DNA of 64,000 nucleotides, from positions 7,006,001 to 7,070,000 of the forward strand of contig NZ_CP114065.1 in the NCBI RefSeq assembly GCF_027627575.1, given 5' to 3'. This stretch comes from Kribbella sp. CA-293567 (lineage in GTDB: Bacteria > Actinomycetota > Actinomycetes > Propionibacteriales > Kribbellaceae). Within the stretch, counting starts at the first letter, position 1; every line of letters begins with the position of its first letter. Below are positions 34,346 to 42,212 of this stretch, in pieces. The notes below the pieces were generated by a model. It was given only the letters and a program-made list of their open reading frames with translations, was not told where the DNA came from and searched no databases. The position numbers and the translations under genes were made by a program.

Positions 34346-35749
34346 TCAGACCAGGCGGTCGAGCAGCCGGGCCAGATCCACCCCGAACGGCCGGTCCGCG
34401 ACAATCGGCGGTACGACGTCCGCCACCGCGCCGAACAACTCGCGCAATCCCGCCGGGACCGGCCGCCGGGACAGCGCGAACGCCTGATGGACCGCGAGCA
34501 ACTCGCAGGCCGCGACCTCACGAGTCAGCCGAACGGCCTCCCCCAGGACGCCGGCCGCCTCCCAACTGAAACTTTGGACATCTTCCTGCCCGGCCGAGGT
34601 TTCGAGCGCACCGATCGCCGACGGTAGCGCCAGGCGTCGCAGGTAGTGGCTGGTGGCAACTGCTCTCTTGTGCACCGTCACCAGCCCGGCCTGCGGACCG
34701 GGCTCGACGGCGAGCTGCGCGCTGAGCCCGGTGACCCCTGGATCGAGCAGCCGATGGATGCGGGCAGTGGAAACCTCCGCCGCGTGCGCCAACGCGGCGA
34801 CGAGCTGGTCGCAGTGCGCGGCCAGGTCGATACCGTGGAAACCCGCCGTACCCACGAAGTCGCCGTCCAGGAACGCCGGCGAGTCGGTCACCCCGGTGAA
34901 GGCACGCTCCACCGCTTCCTCCAGCCGCAGCACCGAACGCCTGAGATGCGAGATCACCTGTCCCGCGACCCGGAACGAGACCGGCGCCTGCAACGACCGA
35001 GGCTCCGCCTCTGGTCCGGCTGCTCGCAGGATCACCTCCAGCTCGGCGGCGAGCAGCTCGTCTCCCCTTGCGCACAAGGGGCTGTAGGGATCGCGACTGG
35101 CGCCGATCACCGCGATCCCGCCCGCCGCGGTCAGACTGAGCGTGTCTGTCAGCCGTCGGGCGACACTCACCTGCAACCAGGCACGCCCAGTGGCACCGGG
35201 TATGCCCGCCAGCAAGGCGATTCCTTCCTTGGGTCCGAGCTCGAACGACGGCAACTTGCCCGCGGCCGGGACTACTGCCCCGTCCACCAGCAGCGATCCG
35301 ATTCCGGCCAGCGGACCGAAGGCGTGCGCCAGCGGAATGATCTCGCCGGCCGAACCGGCTCCGCCTGCCGGGATCGCGGGACTCAGCCCGCTGTTGAGGA
35401 AGGCAACGAGTTGGAGACAGAGCTCCGGGGACACGCCTGAGTCACCGGTGAGAAAGGTCTTGAGACGGCCCATCAAGACGGCTCGGGCTTCAGCCGGTGG
35501 GAGCCAAGGCTCACCACCGGCGGCTCGGGCCAGCAGCAGGTTGCGTTGGTGGATCCGCTGTTCAGCCTCGGTCAGCCGAACCTTGCTGAGCGCACCCATA
35601 CCGGTGTTGACGCCATAGACGGGCGCACCGGTGGCGAGGGCATTGAGCACGGCGGCCCGGGTGGCTCGGAGGCGGTCGATCAAGGCGGCGGAGAGTTCGA
35701 TCGGACCCGAGTCCGAGAGGTCCAGGTCTGCCGCGGAGTCGATCCGCAT
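34346..35749 (-). CDS. Aromatic/histidine ammonia-lyase homologue with altered MIO site
   Basis: 467 residues of the HAL/PAL superfamily: YGVNTGMG (Tyr45), GGEPWLPP, GTAGFHGIDLAAHCDQL, TSAGQEDVQSFS. Normal lyases form the MIO cofactor from Ala-Ser-Gly in GSVGASGDLAPLAH. Here the aligned stretch is GGAGSAGEIIPLAH, so the triad reads Ser133-Ala134-Gly135. The Tyr of YSLRC is replaced (VSFRV) and the Asn of GNFHG is Gly. It may lack MIO and catalyse something other than ammonia elimination. It starts 1 bp after the ornithine-cyclodeaminase-like gene and forms an operon with it. Confidence 0.85.
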   Translation of the reverse strand: MRIDSAADLDLSDSGPIELSAALIDRLRATRAAVLNALATGAPVYGVNTGMGALSKVRLTEAEQRIHQRNLLLARAAGGEPWLPPAEARAVLMGRLKTFLTGDSGVSPELCLQLVAFLNSGLSPAIPAGGAGSAGEIIPLAHAFGPLAGIGSLLVDGAVVPAAGKLPSFELGPKEGIALLAGIPGATGRAWLQVSVARRLTDTLSLTAAGGIAVIGASRDPYSPLCARGDELLAAELEVILRAAGPEAEPRSLQAPVSFRVAGQVISHLRRSVLRLEEAVERAFTGVTDSPAFLDGDFVGTAGFHGIDLAAHCDQLVAALAHAAEVSTARIHRLLDPGVTGLSAQLAVEPGPQAGLVTVHKRAVATSHYLRRLALPSAIGALETSAGQEDVQSFSWEAAGVLGEAVRLTREVAACELLAVHQAFALSRRPVPAGLRELFGAVADVVPPIVADRPFGVDLARLLDRLV

Positions 35750-35750
35750 C

Positions 35751-36764
35751 TCAGTGGAACCGAAGCATCGTGCCGACCTCGGCCGCTTCGGCCCGGCGCA
35801 GGATCAGATGCGCGATGGCGATGTCCAGCAGCGACAGTCCGCGATGCCAGAACAGACTGCGTTCGGCCGCGGACTCGCGACCCGGCTTCTGGCCGGCGAC
35901 GATCTGGCCGAGTTCGGCGTACAGGCTCTGCTCGGTCAGGCGGCCGGTGTCGACGTGCCGGCGCAACGCACCGAAACGGCCGGAGCGCGACTCGCGCCAG
36001 TCGTCGACCACCACCTTGTCCATCACGTCCAGCAGATCCAGCTCGACCGCGCTGACCGTCCCGTACGGAACGACGAAGGCACCGGGCCGCACCGCCGCGG
36101 TCCGCAGCAACGGTTCCGGTTCGGTCAGCCGGGTCGCCTCGACGATCACGTCGGCTCCGTCGAAGGCCTCCTCGGCGGTCGCGAAGACCCGCACCGGCGT
36201 GGCCAGCTCAGCCGACAGCTCGGCCGCGAACCGCTCCCGCGACTCCGGCCGCCGCGACGTCACCCGGATCTCGTCCAGGTCGAGGAGGTCGTCGAGCATC
36301 GTGACGTTCCACCACGCCGTACCGCGAGCGCCGGCGTGGGCGAGCACCTTGCTGTCCCGGCGGGCCAGGTACCGCGCGCCGACCGTGGTCATCGCCCCGG
36401 TCCGCGCCGCGGTGATCATCGTCGCGTCCAGCACCGCCAGCGGTACGCCGGTGGTCGGGTCGAACAAGGTTGCCATCGCCAGCTCGCTCGGCAGCCCGAC
36501 CTGGTAGTTGGGCACGAAGTCGCCGACCACCTTCACCCCGCTGACGCCGTGCTCGCCGAGCCGGTTCAGATGCCCGCGCAGTACGTTGAAGTGCCCGATC
36601 CCGCCGTTGTCCGGAGTCAGGTGCACCCGCGGCTCGAAGCTGGTATCGCCCTCGCCGTGATCGCGCACGGCCGCCTCGACGGTGTCGACGATCTCCAGCC
36701 GGGTCAGCCCGAGCGAATCGATCTCGGGGCCGGACAGGAACCGGAGCCAGATGCCATCAGCCAT
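35751..36764 (-). CDS. Ornithine cyclodeaminase / mu-crystallin family protein
   Basis: 337 residues. Family features: HFNVLRGHLNRLGEHGVSGVKVVGDF near residue 58, LAVLDATMITAARTGAMTTVGARYLAR, the Rossmann region VLAHAGARGTAWWNVTMLDDL and ADVIVEATRLTEPEP. The normal GxGxxG is weakened to GARGTA. Family members include ornithine cyclodeaminase, alanine dehydrogenase, ketimine reductase and 2,3-diaminopropionate synthase partner SbnB. It is the first gene of a two-gene operon with the lyase-like protein, so both likely act on one amino or imino acid. Confidence 0.9.
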   Translation of the reverse strand: MADGIWLRFLSGPEIDSLGLTRLEIVDTVEAAVRDHGEGDTSFEPRVHLTPDNGGIGHFNVLRGHLNRLGEHGVSGVKVVGDFVPNYQVGLPSELAMATLFDPTTGVPLAVLDATMITAARTGAMTTVGARYLARRDSKVLAHAGARGTAWWNVTMLDDLLDLDEIRVTSRRPESRERFAAELSAELATPVRVFATAEEAFDGADVIVEATRLTEPEPLLRTAAVRPGAFVVPYGTVSAVELDLLDVMDKVVVDDWRESRSGRFGALRRHVDTGRLTEQSLYAELGQIVAGQKPGRESAAERSLFWHRGLSLLDIAIAHLILRRAEAAEVGTMLRFH

Positions 36765-36807
36765 GTCAGCATCGTGCCAGGCGGCGCCGGCCCCATTCGC
36801 CGGCCGA

Positions 36808-36834
36808 CCAAAGAACGGTCGTCCGGTACCAAAG
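36808..36834. promoter_or_regulatory. ACCAAAG direct repeat, candidate operator
   Basis: ACCAAAG occurs at 36808-36814 and 36828-36834, exactly 20 bp apart and each followed closely by CGGTC. The pair sits between the cyclodeaminase-like gene (minus) and the YqeB-like gene (plus). Spacing near two helical turns is suggestive only. Confidence 0.25.
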
Positions 36835-36873
36835 TCGGTCCCCGGCGGCGCCGGATCGCGCTACGTTCACCGA

Positions 36874-37578
36874 ATGAGCACGAACTCGTCCGTCAAGACG
36901 GTGATCGGCCACTCGGCCCTCGACAAGCTGATCCTGTACGGCGGGCTGCCGCTGCTCGGGCTGGCGCTCGGCTTCTTCCTGCCCCGGATCGCCGACTGGG
37001 CCGCCGAGCAGCGCTGGGTGCCCTGGCAGCGCCCGCTCGAGTTCCTCGCGGAACAGGACAGCTGGTGGGTGGTGGCGATCTGCATCGCCGTCGGCGTACT
37101 CGCCGGTCTGCTGCTCGCGGCGATGGCGTTCGAGGACACCCTGAAGACGACGATCAGCAGCACCGAGGTCGAGTTCCTGAAGCACCAGAAGACCACCGTG
37201 GTCCGCCGGGAGAACGTTGCGCTGGCCTTCCTGGACGGCAAGGAGATCGTGCTCCAGGACGCCCGCTCGGCCGAGCTGGCCCGGGAGAAGCACGACCAGT
37301 TCGCCAGCGAGTCCGGCAAGATCGCGGCGGCCTTCCGCCGGCACGGCTACCCCTGGTCCGACGGCGGCGACCCGCACGAGAACAAGTTCCGGCGCTGGGT
37401 CGAGGACGATCCCGAGCTGTCCCCGGCGGCGAACGCGGTGCTGCGGGCCCGGTCGAAAGCGTTCGACCAGGGCGACAAGGGCAAGGCCGATCTGCGGGAA
37501 CTCCGGTTGGAGCTCGCCAAGCTCGGCTACGTGATCCGCGATCGGGACAAGAAGCAGTACTGGCGGTCCGTCAGCTGA
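36874..37578 (+). CDS. YqeB-like membrane protein
   Basis: 234 residues from the ATG at 36874. Two transmembrane helices: LILYGGLPLLGLALGFFLPRI and WWVVAICIAVGVLAGLLLAAMAF. A cytoplasmic domain with PH-like strands follows (ISSTEVEFLKHQKTTVVRRENVALAFLDGKEIVLQD), then a helical C-terminus containing FRRHGYPWSDGGDPHENKFRRWVED. Layout and length resemble Bacillus YqeB, whose role is unknown; the match is from memory of the fold, not a search. Confidence 0.7.
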   Translation: MSTNSSVKTVIGHSALDKLILYGGLPLLGLALGFFLPRIADWAAEQRWVPWQRPLEFLAEQDSWWVVAICIAVGVLAGLLLAAMAFEDTLKTTISSTEVEFLKHQKTTVVRRENVALAFLDGKEIVLQDARSAELAREKHDQFASESGKIAAAFRRHGYPWSDGGDPHENKFRRWVEDDPELSPAANAVLRARSKAFDQGDKGKADLRELRLELAKLGYVIRDRDKKQYWRSVS

Positions 37579-37621
37579 ACAGCGCGTTGGCCGGTTTGCC
37601 CTCGCGCGGCACGATGGAAGG

Positions 37622-38008
37622 GTGATCACGGTTGAGCAGGCGCGGAGGTTACGGAAGGCCGGAGCGCTGTGGGTGCCCGGCGCCGGCGACCGGTTCGTCG
37701 TACCGGACCGGGAGATGGACGACGACGTGTTCGTCGTCAGCGACATGACGGTCGAGGTGCACGACTACCACGGCGACAAGGTGATCGGCTTCAACGGCAC
37801 CACCGAGTGGGCGCTGGACAGCATCGAGCAACGCGAGGTGATCTGGCTACCCCGCGAGGACCAACTCCGCAACCTGCTCGGCACCCACTTCCGCCGCCTC
37901 GAAGCCACCCCCGACGGTTACACCGTCGTCCTGACCGACACCACCCACGCAGCCCAGGACGCCGAACAGGCGTACGCCGAAGCTGTGCTTGCTTTGCTTG
38001 GGGGTTGA
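37622..38008 (+). CDS. Conserved hypothetical protein, 128 residues
   Basis: Begins at a GTG preceded by GGAAGG. A compact alpha/beta protein: ITVEQARRLRKAGALWVPGAGDRFVVPDREMDDDVFVVSDMTVEVHDYHGDKVIGFNGTTEWALDSIEQREVIWLPREDQLRNLL. The pattern is shared by many actinobacterial proteins of unknown function. There is no signal peptide or membrane segment. The stop is followed after 3 bp by the repeat element that also follows the convergent gene at 38633. Confidence 0.75.
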   Translation: MITVEQARRLRKAGALWVPGAGDRFVVPDREMDDDVFVVSDMTVEVHDYHGDKVIGFNGTTEWALDSIEQREVIWLPREDQLRNLLGTHFRRLEATPDGYTVVLTDTTHAAQDAEQAYAEAVLALLGG

Positions 38009-38011
38009 GGA

Positions 38012-38095
38012 CGCCCACGCCGGCTCCTTCGTCGCCGGCTCCCCACCCCCCAGCTACCTCGCTCCTCCGTCGCTCGTCCCGCTGCCTTTGAAAGC
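38012..38095 (+). repeat. 3' repeat element, copy A (inverted partner at 38544-38628)
   Basis: About 84 bp directly after the stop of the gene ending at 38008. It is nearly identical to the reverse complement of 38544-38628; I count three substitutions and one C insertion. It contains a hairpin GCCGGC-(9 nt)-GCCGGC at 38019-38039 and a C-rich run. Because each copy sits just downstream of a gene in sense orientation, it looks like a shared 3'-UTR or extragenic palindromic element rather than transposon ends. Confidence 0.8.
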
Positions 38096-38543
38096 GAGGT
38101 GGTGGCGCCGAGACTCTTGCGGGTGATGAACGCGCTGCGGCAACACTTCAACGCCGCCCTGGTCGTCCTGAGGACCTCGACGCCACCGAACGCTGCAGGT
38201 CCTGACAACGCCTCAGCGTGCGCGACGCTCACGAACCAACCCTATTCACCCCACGTGTTCGAGCATCACGTGACCTATCGGCATTTCACTGCGGATATGC
38301 GTAGTGAAATGCCGATACAAGGAAGACACGGAAGCCGTACGCAGCACCCGCGCTCGGCTCGACCAGGCGAACGACTGCTTCAAGGAAACAGCGGGTGAAC
38401 CGGCGCGAGCGGGCGACTACGCCTTGAGCGCAGTATCGGTATCGGTGCAGATGGTGCGATAGCAACCAGACCAGTCAGAACCCGCACCTGGCTACCACCT
38501 GCACGCACGTTGAGGACTCGCGACACCTCAGCGAGACCGCTTT
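38096..38543. other. Non-coding spacer between the two 3' repeat copies
   Basis: About 450 bp with no gene I can support. Open frames here (for example 38099-38398 on plus and the one crossing copy A on minus) have no ribosome binding site and no protein-like composition. It contains two CACGTG palindromes (38252-38257 and 38267-38272, 15 bp apart) followed by the strong hairpin at 38276-38317. Confidence 0.5.
38276..38317. repeat. Perfect 15-bp inverted repeat (hairpin) in intergenic region
   Basis: TATCGGCATTTCACT and AGTGAAATGCCGATA are perfect reverse complements separated by 12 nt (GCGGATATGCGT). The arms are less GC-rich than the surroundings. It could be a terminator-like RNA hairpin, a protein-binding dyad or the foot of a mobile element; no coding feature explains it. 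Confidence 0.7.
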
Positions 38544-38628
38544 GCCTTCAAAGGCAGCGGGACGAGCGACGGAGGAGCGAGGTAGCTGGGGGGGTGGGGA
38601 GCAGGCGACGAAGGAGCCTGCGTGGGCG
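38544..38628 (-). repeat. 3' repeat element, copy B (inverted copy of 38012-38095)
   Basis: Read on the minus strand this follows the stop of the gene at 38633 by 4 bp, exactly as copy A follows its own gene. Its hairpin is GCAGGC-(9 nt)-GCCTGC where copy A has GCCGGC-(9 nt)-GCCGGC: the third pair changes from C-G to A-T on both sides, so pairing is kept. Confidence 0.8.
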
Positions 38629-38632
38629 GCCT

Positions 38633-39007
38633 CTACCGCCCCAACGCCGCCCGCAACTCGCCGGCGCGTTGCGCGACCCGGTTACGGGCAGCCGTGCTGA
38701 GACCCTGCTCCTGCAGCTCGAGGATCGCGGTGGCCTGGAGCTGGCTCACGCCGAGCAACCGCCGGATCCGGAAGGCTGCGGTCAGCCGGTCGGATGATCC
38801 CTTGATCGTCCGCAGCACCTCGGTACGCCGGTCGAAAGCCGCCAGCACCCCGTCGTAGATTTCCAGCTGGGTGAACGCCGACCGATCCTGCTGCGGCTCC
38901 ACGACCGGCTCGGCCGGAGCGGCGCCGCGGACGACCTGACGCCAAAGGGCCGGTACGGCGTGCTTGCGGGCTCGGCGGGTGATCGGCTGGGCGTAGGTCA
39001 TCGTCAT
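38633..39007 (-). CDS. Small protein resembling the GyrA/ParC coiled-coil region
   Basis: 124 residues from the ATG at 39007, with AGGAG upstream. The C-terminal two thirds, YDGVLAAFDRRTEVLRTIKGSSDRLTAAFRIRRLLGVSQLQATAILELQEQGLSTAARNRVAQRAGELRAALGR, resembles the helical C-gate arm of type II topoisomerase A subunits (compare QAxAILDMxLRRLT). It has no catalytic tyrosine domain, so it is not a gyrase. It may be a gyrase-derived regulatory or decoy protein; this is speculative. Confidence 0.6.
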   Translation of the reverse strand: MTMTYAQPITRRARKHAVPALWRQVVRGAAPAEPVVEPQQDRSAFTQLEIYDGVLAAFDRRTEVLRTIKGSSDRLTAAFRIRRLLGVSQLQATAILELQEQGLSTAARNRVAQRAGELRAALGR

Positions 39008-39036
39008 ATCGGGGTGCACTCCTGATTCGGTGGTGG

Positions 39037-39756
39037 TCAGCCGAGCTCGGCGTACGAGCTGGAATACCGTGGGGGGCACTTCTTGCCGGGCGCGGAGCGC
39101 GTCTCGAAGTGCCAGGGCTCGTTGTCGTAGGTGCGGCAGACGCCGTACTTCCAGCCGTTGGTGTTCAGCCAGACCATCGCGGCCTGCGGGGCGATGTCGA
39201 CCGCCCGGCCCTCGACGTGCTGGGACTTGTCCGGCGGGAGCACCCAGCGCATCGCCGCCTTGACCGAGCCGTACTTCGCGATCGCCTCCTTGAACAGGCG
39301 GGCCTGCTTGGCGGCGCTGCGGCGGCCGGAGTTGATCCGGATGGTGACGCCGTCGGCCGCGGCGGCCTTCATCGCCTTCTGCAGCCGGGCGCGCAGCTTC
39401 GGGGACAGCCCCTCGATGCTCTCCTCGGAGTACTTCACCTTGTCGTCCACGCGGGTGGAGATGGTCGCCTCGGTCGTCGGCGTCTTCCGTGGCAGCGTCG
39501 GCTTCTTCGTCGGTGTCCCGGCCGGCGTCCGGATCGGCGTCTTCACCGGGATGCTAGGCGGTACCACCGGCGGTGGCGGCGAACCGTTCGGCCCACCGGC
39601 GACGACGGGCTGCTTGTCGGCAGCGGAGTCGAAGTCCAGCAGGTCGGCCACCTGGTTGTGCCAGATCAGCAGCGAGGCGACCACGGCCAGTCCGGTCACG
39701 GACAGCAACCGGGCCCGCACCGAGAAGCCACGGCGCGGCGGCAGGTGGTTGGTCAT
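39037..39756 (-). CDS. M15 VanY-type D-alanyl-D-alanine carboxypeptidase, membrane-anchored
   Basis: 239 residues from the ATG at 39756. An N-terminal signal anchor (LLSVTGLAVVASLLIW) is followed by a Pro/Thr-rich wall-spanning linker and an M15B domain. The zinc motif is SQHVEGRAVDI (SxHxxGxAxD) and the second His is in EPWHFE. INSGRRSAAKQARLFKEAI is the upstream conserved segment. It trims peptidoglycan stem peptides outside the membrane. It is divergent from the two-component genes. Confidence 0.9.
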   Translation of the reverse strand: MTNHLPPRRGFSVRARLLSVTGLAVVASLLIWHNQVADLLDFDSAADKQPVVAGGPNGSPPPPVVPPSIPVKTPIRTPAGTPTKKPTLPRKTPTTEATISTRVDDKVKYSEESIEGLSPKLRARLQKAMKAAAADGVTIRINSGRRSAAKQARLFKEAIAKYGSVKAAMRWVLPPDKSQHVEGRAVDIAPQAAMVWLNTNGWKYGVCRTYDNEPWHFETRSAPGKKCPPRYSSSYAELG

Positions 39757-39934
39757 GGGGTACAGCCTCTCGGTTCGGCGGGTGCGCCACATCGGTCCCA
39801 GGGACCGTCTCCCCGAGTCATAAGTCGGACCTGGGTAGGGGGTCGGACGCTGGTTGTCATCCAAAAGTTGGAGACACCACCCGTTCCGGCGCAGGAGCCG
39901 TAGGGTTTCACGGACGACTACGCTCAGCAAGGTG

Positions 39935-41275
39935 ATGGACTATTGGCGCCGGCTGGCCGCGCTGCAGCAGGACCTGCTGCTCGCGGCGGTGGTCGGCGTC
40001 GTGTGGTTCGGAGGGCTGGCGTTGCTCAACGGCAGCCAGTTGCGGCCGGCGAATCCGAGCGTGTCCGTCATCACCGGGATCTTTCTGGTGCTGACCGTGG
40101 CGCTGGTTCGGCAGATCCCACGGGCCATGTTGCTCTGCGTGTCGGTGCTCTATCCACTGTTCTACGCGGCGGCGGAGACCGGCCTGGCCGAGCAGCTGGG
40201 GTTCAGCCTCCTGCGCGCCCCCGCGATCAGCGACGCCGCGCTGCAGTCCGAGCTGCATCTCGTCCCGCTGCTGGTGGTCGGCTATCTCGCGGCAGCGAGC
40301 GGAGTACGCCGGTTCACCTGTCTCTTCTTCACGATGGGCAGCCTGGCCGCGTTGATGATCGGCCTGCCGGCCGTGGTCGCGATCGTGATGAGCAACGTCT
40401 CCGAGGACATCTACCGGTACGGCGAGCGCTACGCGAACCTCCCCCGCGACATCTACAGCCTCTACGGCTACATCGACATCTCGCTGTTCGTCTTCGCCGA
40501 AGCCCTGATCTGCGGCATGGTCCTGCTCGGCGCCAACGCGTTGCGCCGCCGGAAGAACATGCTCGTGCTGGAACAGCGCAACACCGCGCTGGTGCGGCTG
40601 CGGGCGATCGAGGCCGAGCGGGCGGCCGCCGCCGAGCGGACCAGGATCGCCCGCGACCTGCACGACGTCGTCTCGCACCACATGAGCGCGGTGGTGATCC
40701 GCGCCCAGGCGGCCGACCGGGTGGCCGACCAGAAGCCCGAAGCGCTCCGGGAGGCGGTCCGCTGGATCGCCGCCAGCGGCCGGGAGGCGCTCACCGCGAT
40801 GCGGGAGACCGTGCGAGTGCTCAACACCGGCGAACCGGGCGCCGGGGTCGAGCGGACGCCGGTACCAGGCCTGGCCGACGTCGCGCGGATGGGTGACCGG
40901 CTCAAGGCGGTCGGGATCGACGTGACCATGCAACTGCCGACCCGCAGCCGGCAGGTCGCCTCCGCCGTCGACCTGACCGCCGTACGGATCATTCAGGAGG
41001 CGCTGACCAACGTGATGGTGCACGCGAAGGCCACCGCCGCGCATGTGAGCTGGCAGAGTGGACCGCAGGGCGAGCTGCTCACCATCGACGACAACGGCAG
41101 CGGCGGACCGCCGCCCGCGAACGTGCTGGAGACCGCCCGCCGCCAGCAGAGCGGCCGCGGCAACGGACTGATCGGAATGCGCGAGCGCGCGCACGCGAGC
41201 GGCGGCACACTGACCGTCGCCGCCGGACCACTGGGTGGATGGAGAGTGCAGGCATGGTTGCCGCCGCAGAGGTGA
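39935..41275 (+). CDS. NarL-type sensor histidine kinase
   Basis: 446 residues from the ATG at 39935 (GTG at 39932 also possible). Four to six transmembrane helices occupy about residues 15-200 (LLLAAVVGVVWFGGLALL, VSVITGIFLVLTVALV, LVPLLVVGYLAAASGVRRF, LAALMIGLPAVVAIVMS, LFVFAEALICGMVLLGANAL). The H box is ARDLHDVVSHHMSAVVIRAQ (HisKA_3), and the HATPase has NVMVHAKATAAHVSW and GNGLIGMRERAHASGG. It overlaps the response regulator gene and both are translationally coupled. Confidence 0.93.
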   Translation: MDYWRRLAALQQDLLLAAVVGVVWFGGLALLNGSQLRPANPSVSVITGIFLVLTVALVRQIPRAMLLCVSVLYPLFYAAAETGLAEQLGFSLLRAPAISDAALQSELHLVPLLVVGYLAAASGVRRFTCLFFTMGSLAALMIGLPAVVAIVMSNVSEDIYRYGERYANLPRDIYSLYGYIDISLFVFAEALICGMVLLGANALRRRKNMLVLEQRNTALVRLRAIEAERAAAAERTRIARDLHDVVSHHMSAVVIRAQAADRVADQKPEALREAVRWIAASGREALTAMRETVRVLNTGEPGAGVERTPVPGLADVARMGDRLKAVGIDVTMQLPTRSRQVASAVDLTAVRIIQEALTNVMVHAKATAAHVSWQSGPQGELLTIDDNGSGGPPPANVLETARRQQSGRGNGLIGMRERAHASGGTLTVAAGPLGGWRVQAWLPPQR

Positions 41276-42009
41276 CGGAACAGATCAAGATCCTGGTGGT
41301 CGACGACCAGGGGGTGATCCGGATGGGGCTCGCGATGATCCTCGACCACGAGCCCGACCTGACCACGGTGGCGCAGGCCGGCGACGGCGAGGAGGCACTG
41401 CGGATGATCGCGCAGTACGACCCGGACGTCGTCCTGATGGACATCCGGATGCCGGTGATGGACGGGCTGGAGGCGACCGAGCGGATCACCGCCGCGGCCA
41501 AGGAGTCCGGGCGCGCGCGGCCCGCCGTACTGGTGCTGACCACCTTCGACGACGAGGCCTACGTGCTGAGCGCCGTACGGGCGGGTGCGTCGGGCTTCCT
41601 GCTGAAGGACACCGACCCGGATCTGCTGGTGGCCGCCGTCCGCGCGGTGCACCGCGGCGACTCGCTGGTTGACCCGGCGTCGACGCGGGTGCTGCTCGAG
41701 CGGTGTGTGGAGCTGGAGCGTCAGGTCGGCAGTGGCCCAGCAGAACCCGCACCGGCGTCAGCAGGCCGCTGGGCAGGGCCGCTCGCGCACCTGAGTGAGC
41801 GCGAGCGGGAGATCTTGGTCTGGATGGCGCGTGGGCTGTCCAACCGCGACCTGGCGACCAAGCTGTTCGTCAGTGAGACCACCGTGAAGACCCATGTCAG
41901 CAGCGTGCTGTCCAAGCTCGGGCTGTCCAGCCGGGTCCAGGCGGTCGTCGTCGCGTACGAGGCGGGCGTTGTCCGGCCCGGCGAGGCAGAGGTCCGCTGG
42001 GAAGGCTGA
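41254..42009 (+). CDS. NarL/FixJ-type response regulator
   Basis: 251 residues from the ATG at 41254; an upstream ATG at 41239 is possible, but GGAGAG sits correctly for the inner one. Receiver domain: KILVVDDQGVIRMGLAMIL with the phospho-acceptor Asp in VVLMDIRMPVMDG and Lys in FLLKDTDP. LuxR helix-turn-helix: LSEREREILVWMARGLSNRDLATKLFVSETTVKTHVSSVLSKLG. Its partner is the kinase immediately upstream. A palindrome at 42213-42228 is a possible target. Confidence 0.93.
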   Translation: MVAAAEVTEQIKILVVDDQGVIRMGLAMILDHEPDLTTVAQAGDGEEALRMIAQYDPDVVLMDIRMPVMDGLEATERITAAAKESGRARPAVLVLTTFDDEAYVLSAVRAGASGFLLKDTDPDLLVAAVRAVHRGDSLVDPASTRVLLERCVELERQVGSGPAEPAPASAGRWAGPLAHLSEREREILVWMARGLSNRDLATKLFVSETTVKTHVSSVLSKLGLSSRVQAVVVAYEAGVVRPGEAEVRWEG

Positions 42010-42011
42010 CG

Positions 42012-42122
42012 TCAGGTCAGCAGGTACCAGCCGCCGACGGCGGCAGCGATCAGAAGGGCAACGGTCAGCAGCTGTACACGAAGCGACGCCTGGCGGCGGC
42101 GCGGCAAGAAGTCCCCGGTCAT
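42012..42122 (-). CDS. Possible small single-pass membrane protein (36 residues)
   Basis: On the minus strand an ATG at 42122 opens a 36-codon frame: a basic start (MTGDFLPRRRQASLRVQ) followed by a hydrophobic helix LLTVALLIAAAVGGWYLLT and a stop. This positive-inside single helix is protein-like, but the ribosome binding site (GAAGG next to the start) is too close to be ideal. It is convergent with the response regulator. Confidence 0.45.
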   Translation of the reverse strand: MTGDFLPRRRQASLRVQLLTVALLIAAAVGGWYLLT

Positions 42123-42212
42123 ACCTTCAAGAGTGCCTGCGGACGGGCCGCCGCCCATCCTCCCGGAGAACGGTCCTGGCGTGACACAAGTCGCCCCCCG
42201 GTGGACCCGGAA

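Noticed and set aside
37918-38232. A 104-codon minus-strand frame crossing repeat copy A
   Set aside because: It runs through the repeat and antisense into the 37622-38008 gene. It has no ribosome binding site I can see and a low-complexity Arg/Ser/Gly middle caused by the repeat.
38012-38628. A MITE or insertion sequence with terminal inverted repeats
   Set aside because: I see no target-site duplication and no transposase remnant, and both repeat copies abut stop codons in sense orientation, which fits a 3' element better. A genome-wide copy count would settle it.
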